Assembly (NCBI GenBank): GCA_002360925.1
Contig: DERN01000003.1
Coordinates: forward strand, 71,175-135,174
Source: Flavobacteriaceae bacterium UBA3339
GTDB taxonomy: Bacteria; Bacteroidota; Bacteroidia; Flavobacteriales; Flavobacteriaceae
Direction of reading: 5' to 3'
DNA length: 64,000 nt
Shown here: positions 61,153-64,000 of the stretch, piece after piece
How positions within the stretch are numbered: position 1 is the first letter of the stretch
How the letters are laid out: every line of letters begins with the position of its first letter
Position numbers and translations under genes: made by a program
The notes under the pieces: generated by a model
Seen by the model: only the letters and a program-made list of their open reading frames with translations
Database searches by the model: none
Told to the model about the DNA's origin: nothing

Positions 61153-63477
61153 ATGGAGCAAAACAACCAAAAAATAACCGAACTTATTCTAAAACTCGAA
61201 GAGTTATCTTTGAAACAAGAATATTTCTCAAAAGAAATAAAAAATCTTCGTTCCGAATTACAGCTTTTAAAAGCTGGAAATTCCTTTTCGAAAATCGAAA
61301 CCGAAGAAGAAATAAAACAACCCGAACCATTTATTGAAACTCCAAAACCTCAAATTTCGGTTCAACCTCCTATTTTCCAAAAACCAGTTCTTCCTAAAAA
61401 ACCGAAACAACCTTCGGATTTAGAAAAAATTATTGGCGAAAGCTGGATCAATAAAATTGGAATTCTAATTCTGGTAATTGGTGTTGCCATTGGAGCGAAA
61501 TATTCGATCGAAAACAATCTGATAAGTCCGCTTACAAGGATCATCTTAGGATATATTTCCGGAATTATTTTACTTGGTTTCGGAATGAAATTAAAAGCAA
61601 AATTCGAAAATTACAGCGCCGTTTTAGTAAGCGGAGCTATGGCAATTTTCTATTTCATTACGTATTTCGCTTACGATTTTTATAGACTTATTCCGCAAAT
61701 CCCTGCGTTTATCATCATGGTTATTTTTACCATTTTTACGGTTTTTGCAGCCATTAAATACAATCGTTCGGTCATTGCGCATATTGGTCTTGTTGGCGCT
61801 TATGCCGTTCCGTTTTTGCTTTCAAATAAAACAGGAAACGTTACCACTTTGTTTACGTATCTTACGATTATTAATTTAGGAATTTTAGCTATTTCGATTA
61901 AAAAATATTGGAAATCGCTTTATTACGCTTCCTTTATTTTTACGTGGTTAATATATGGCGGTTGGCATCTAAACATTTATTTTCTAGACAATACAAACTT
62001 CAAAATAATTGGATTAGTATTTGGCTCGATTTTCTTTTTAATGTTTTACGCGGTTGCTATTACAAACCGAATAATCCAAAAAGAAAAGCTGGCAAAACCT
62101 GACATTATTCTGTTACTTTTAAACTCTTTTATTTATTTTGGATTTGGCTACGGAATTATTCAAGCTGGCGAAACCGAAGCTTATTTGGGTTTATTTACCT
62201 TATTTAATGCCGTTGTTCATTTTGTTGTTGGATACCTTATTAAACGTAAAAAAATTGCCGACAAAAACTTATTTTATTTGGTTTTAGGACTGGTTTTTAC
62301 CTTTATTACGATTGCAATTCCAATTCAATTAGACGGAAATTGGGTAACCTTGCTTTGGATTGCTTTAGGAGTTCTTTTATTTTGGATTGGACGAACCAAA
62401 CAAGTTGTTGCTTACGAGAAGATTTCGTACACCATTCTAATTTTGTCATTTTTTAGTTTAATTCACGATTGGTTAAATTATCCTTCTCATAACGATAAAG
62501 CGTTTTTCAACATTACATTTCTAACTTCGATTTTAGTTGCTTTAGGTTATGGATTTATTACATTTTTAGGAATGAAGAAAGCTTATTTTTCGACCGAAAA
62601 TCAAAATCGTTTATCTAATATCATGAAAGTTTTCATTCCAATTTTATTAGGAATTACAAGCTATTTTACATTTAGTAATGAAATTAATCTATACTTCAAC
62701 AATTGGTTCGAAAACACTACAATTAAATTAGAAAACGGAAATGAATATTCAGATTATTACGCTTATTACAATTACAATATTCTTACTTTAAAAAGTGTGT
62801 TTCTAATTGGTTATTCTGTTCTTTTTTTCGGAATTATATCTTTTGTAAACATCTTTAAAATCCGAAATAAAGTATTAGGTATTACCGTTATTCTTCTTAC
62901 GTTAATTTCATTAACTGCATCGCAAACCTCAGGTTTATATTTATTAGGCGAATTACGAGAAGCCTATATTGATCGAGCTTCGGACACGTATTTCGAAATT
63001 GGTTTCGGGTACGTTTTAGTTCGCTATCTCTTATTTGCTTGCGTAGCTTTTGGAGTTTTTTCGTTATTTAAATACAAAAAACAAGAATTCATGAATCCGC
63101 TAAACAAACAACTACAATTTTTAGCCGAATTTGTATTCTATGTTTTGGTTTTATGTTTCTTAAGCAACGAATTAATTACATGGTTAGATTTAGCCGGAAA
63201 CAAAGGCGTTTTTAAATTAGGCTTAAGCATTCTTTGGGGCGCTTACTCGTTATTCCTGATCTATTTAGGTATTTTTAAACGTCGAAAATATTTAAGAATT
63301 GGTGCTATTTCGTTATTCGCCATTACCTTATTAAAACTATTTTTCTACGATATTGCACAATTAAACACCATTTCTAAAACCATTGTTTTTATAAGTTTAG
63401 GCGTTTTATTGCTTATTATTTCGTTTTTATATAACAAGTTTAAAGACAAAATCTCTGAGGATGAAAAAGTGGATTAA
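61153..63477 (+). CDS. DUF2339 family multi-pass membrane protein
   Basis: A 774-residue protein with a coiled-coil N-terminus (residues about 5-40), a Pro/Lys-rich linker (about 50-95, KPQISVQPPIF to KPKQPSDLE) and then about 20 predicted transmembrane helices from the motif ESWINKIGILILVIGVAIGAKYSIE onward. This layout matches DUF2339 proteins, whose role is unknown. The next gene (DUF3999-like) overlaps its end by 17 bases; the two families often occur side by side, so a joint function in the envelope is likely. Confidence 0.87.
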   Translation: MEQNNQKITELILKLEELSLKQEYFSKEIKNLRSELQLLKAGNSFSKIETEEEIKQPEPFIETPKPQISVQPPIFQKPVLPKKPKQPSDLEKIIGESWINKIGILILVIGVAIGAKYSIENNLISPLTRIILGYISGIILLGFGMKLKAKFENYSAVLVSGAMAIFYFITYFAYDFYRLIPQIPAFIIMVIFTIFTVFAAIKYNRSVIAHIGLVGAYAVPFLLSNKTGNVTTLFTYLTIINLGILAISIKKYWKSLYYASFIFTWLIYGGWHLNIYFLDNTNFKIIGLVFGSIFFLMFYAVAITNRIIQKEKLAKPDIILLLLNSFIYFGFGYGIIQAGETEAYLGLFTLFNAVVHFVVGYLIKRKKIADKNLFYLVLGLVFTFITIAIPIQLDGNWVTLLWIALGVLLFWIGRTKQVVAYEKISYTILILSFFSLIHDWLNYPSHNDKAFFNITFLTSILVALGYGFITFLGMKKAYFSTENQNRLSNIMKVFIPILLGITSYFTFSNEINLYFNNWFENTTIKLENGNEYSDYYAYYNYNILTLKSVFLIGYSVLFFGIISFVNIFKIRNKVLGITVILLTLISLTASQTSGLYLLGELREAYIDRASDTYFEIGFGYVLVRYLLFACVAFGVFSLFKYKKQEFMNPLNKQLQFLAEFVFYVLVLCFLSNELITWLDLAGNKGVFKLGLSILWGAYSLFLIYLGIFKRRKYLRIGAISLFAITLLKLFFYDIAQLNTISKTIVFISLGVLLLIISFLYNKFKDKISEDEKVD

Positions 63478-64000
63478 AAAGATTATTTTAGGTTGTTTGA
63501 TTGGTTTTTCGATAAACGGATTTTCTCAAAATGAATATTCGTATAAACGAAAAATCGAGTTTCAGAACACTCCTTTAAAATGGAAATCGGTTACGATTCC
63601 AAATGAATTGTACGATAAAACAAAATCGGATTTATCTGATATTCGAATTTTTAATTTTGTAGGAAAAGACACAATCGAAGTTCCTTTTGTAATTTCGATT
63701 AACGATTTTAATCCGAATGATCCTATAAAACCGAAAATCATCAACCAAACCAAAACCGATTCAGGATTTTATTTCACATTAGAAAACACGAATCAGGTTT
63801 CGAATATTTCGGAAATTAAACTTCAATTTGCAAACGAGAATTTCGATTGGAAAGTCGATTTGCAAGGAAGCAACAATCAAAATAAATGGTTTACGATTTT
63901 AGAAGATTATCGCATTTTAGCAATTAAAAATCCGCAAACCGATTATCGATTCGAAAACCTTTCGTTTCAAAATACCAAATATAAATACTACCGAATATTT
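63461..64000 (+). CDS. DUF3999-like protein, N-terminal part (cut by window end)
   Basis: A partial gene: 180 codons are present and the frame is open to the edge. It starts with ATG 63461 in a different frame from DUF2339, overlapping its last 17 bases. The start encodes a signal peptide (MKKWIKKIILGCLIGFSINGFSQ), followed by a beta-rich region with YKRKIEFQNTPLKWKSVTIP and SGFYFTLENTNQVSNI. I take it as a DUF3999 member mainly from its beta-sandwich look and its partner gene; the family assignment is tentative. Confidence 0.65.
   Translation, partial: MKKWIKKIILGCLIGFSINGFSQNEYSYKRKIEFQNTPLKWKSVTIPNELYDKTKSDLSDIRIFNFVGKDTIEVPFVISINDFNPNDPIKPKIINQTKTDSGFYFTLENTNQVSNISEIKLQFANENFDWKVDLQGSNNQNKWFTILEDYRILAIKNPQTDYRFENLSFQNTKYKYYRIF

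Noticed and set aside
1..64000. CRISPR arrays, insertion sequences, prophage or rRNA
   Set aside because: No regularly spaced repeats, transposase motifs, phage structural genes or rRNA signatures were seen on reading through.

Overview
The window is AT-rich chromosomal DNA from a member of the Bacteroidota, most likely family Flavobacteriaceae (Flavobacterium or a close relative; I cannot fix the genus). The evidence is Bacteroidota-type promoters (TTG-N19-TAnnTTTG), a type IX secretion (Por) C-terminal signal, a mevalonate pathway for isoprenoids, GYDIA-family GHMP kinase, S9/M16/M3 peptidases, many MKK-type lipoproteins, and almost no Shine-Dalgarno sequences. It is densely packed with about 55 genes, one tRNA and no rRNA, IS element, prophage or CRISPR array. 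No stretch over 300 bases lacks a gene.

1-21 kb is mostly housekeeping: a lipoprotein with ENPGG repeats, an aromatic amino acid hydroxylase, an M16 peptidase, map coupled to a methyltransferase gene, a T9SS cargo protein, gpmI, two convergent L,D-transpeptidases, a GNAT enzyme, a Crp-like regulator with pirin and YceI genes, an M3 peptidase, a DUF4421 protein and an RluB-like pseudouridine synthase. A palindromic REP-like repeat sits at 16.9-17.0 kb, nested in a terminator.

20-38 kb interleaves two themes. One is the mevalonate pathway: UbiA-type prenyltransferase and mevalonate kinase (20.1-21.9 kb), diphosphomevalonate decarboxylase (32.6-33.7 kb), and a GYDIA-type GHMP kinase with HMG-CoA reductase (35.6-37.9 kb). 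The other is a compact N2O/NO module at 22.0-32.2 kb. It holds a truncated hemoglobin, a cytochrome c-nosZ-membrane protein-nosL-nosD-nosF-nosY operon (clade II type, no nosR), a Ric/ScdA repair protein, a 12-TM protein resembling heme-copper oxidase subunit I, its Crp/Fnr regulator, and an azurin. Three 16-bp palindromes (TATGAy-N4-ATCATA) lie upstream of these genes. All five promoters they serve have the -7 box 29.5-30.5 bases from the palindrome centre. This is the strongest unifying signal in the window: a self-contained nitrogen-oxide regulon read directly from the sequence.

38-48 kb is a peptide-use block: a dipeptidyl peptidase IV followed by four POT-family peptide transporters in a row, then a thioredoxin-like protein. 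48-58 kb carries comEC, an NlpC/P60 peptidase, a surE-membrane protein-lpxB operon, a tail-specific protease with an ABC permease, a GH25 lysozyme and a DUF5715 protein.

58-64 kb carries a candidate orphan small RNA (consensus promoter plus intrinsic terminator), a putative abortive-infection membrane protein, tRNA-Leu(UAG), an M20 dipeptidase, and a DUF2339-DUF3999 pair cut by the window end.
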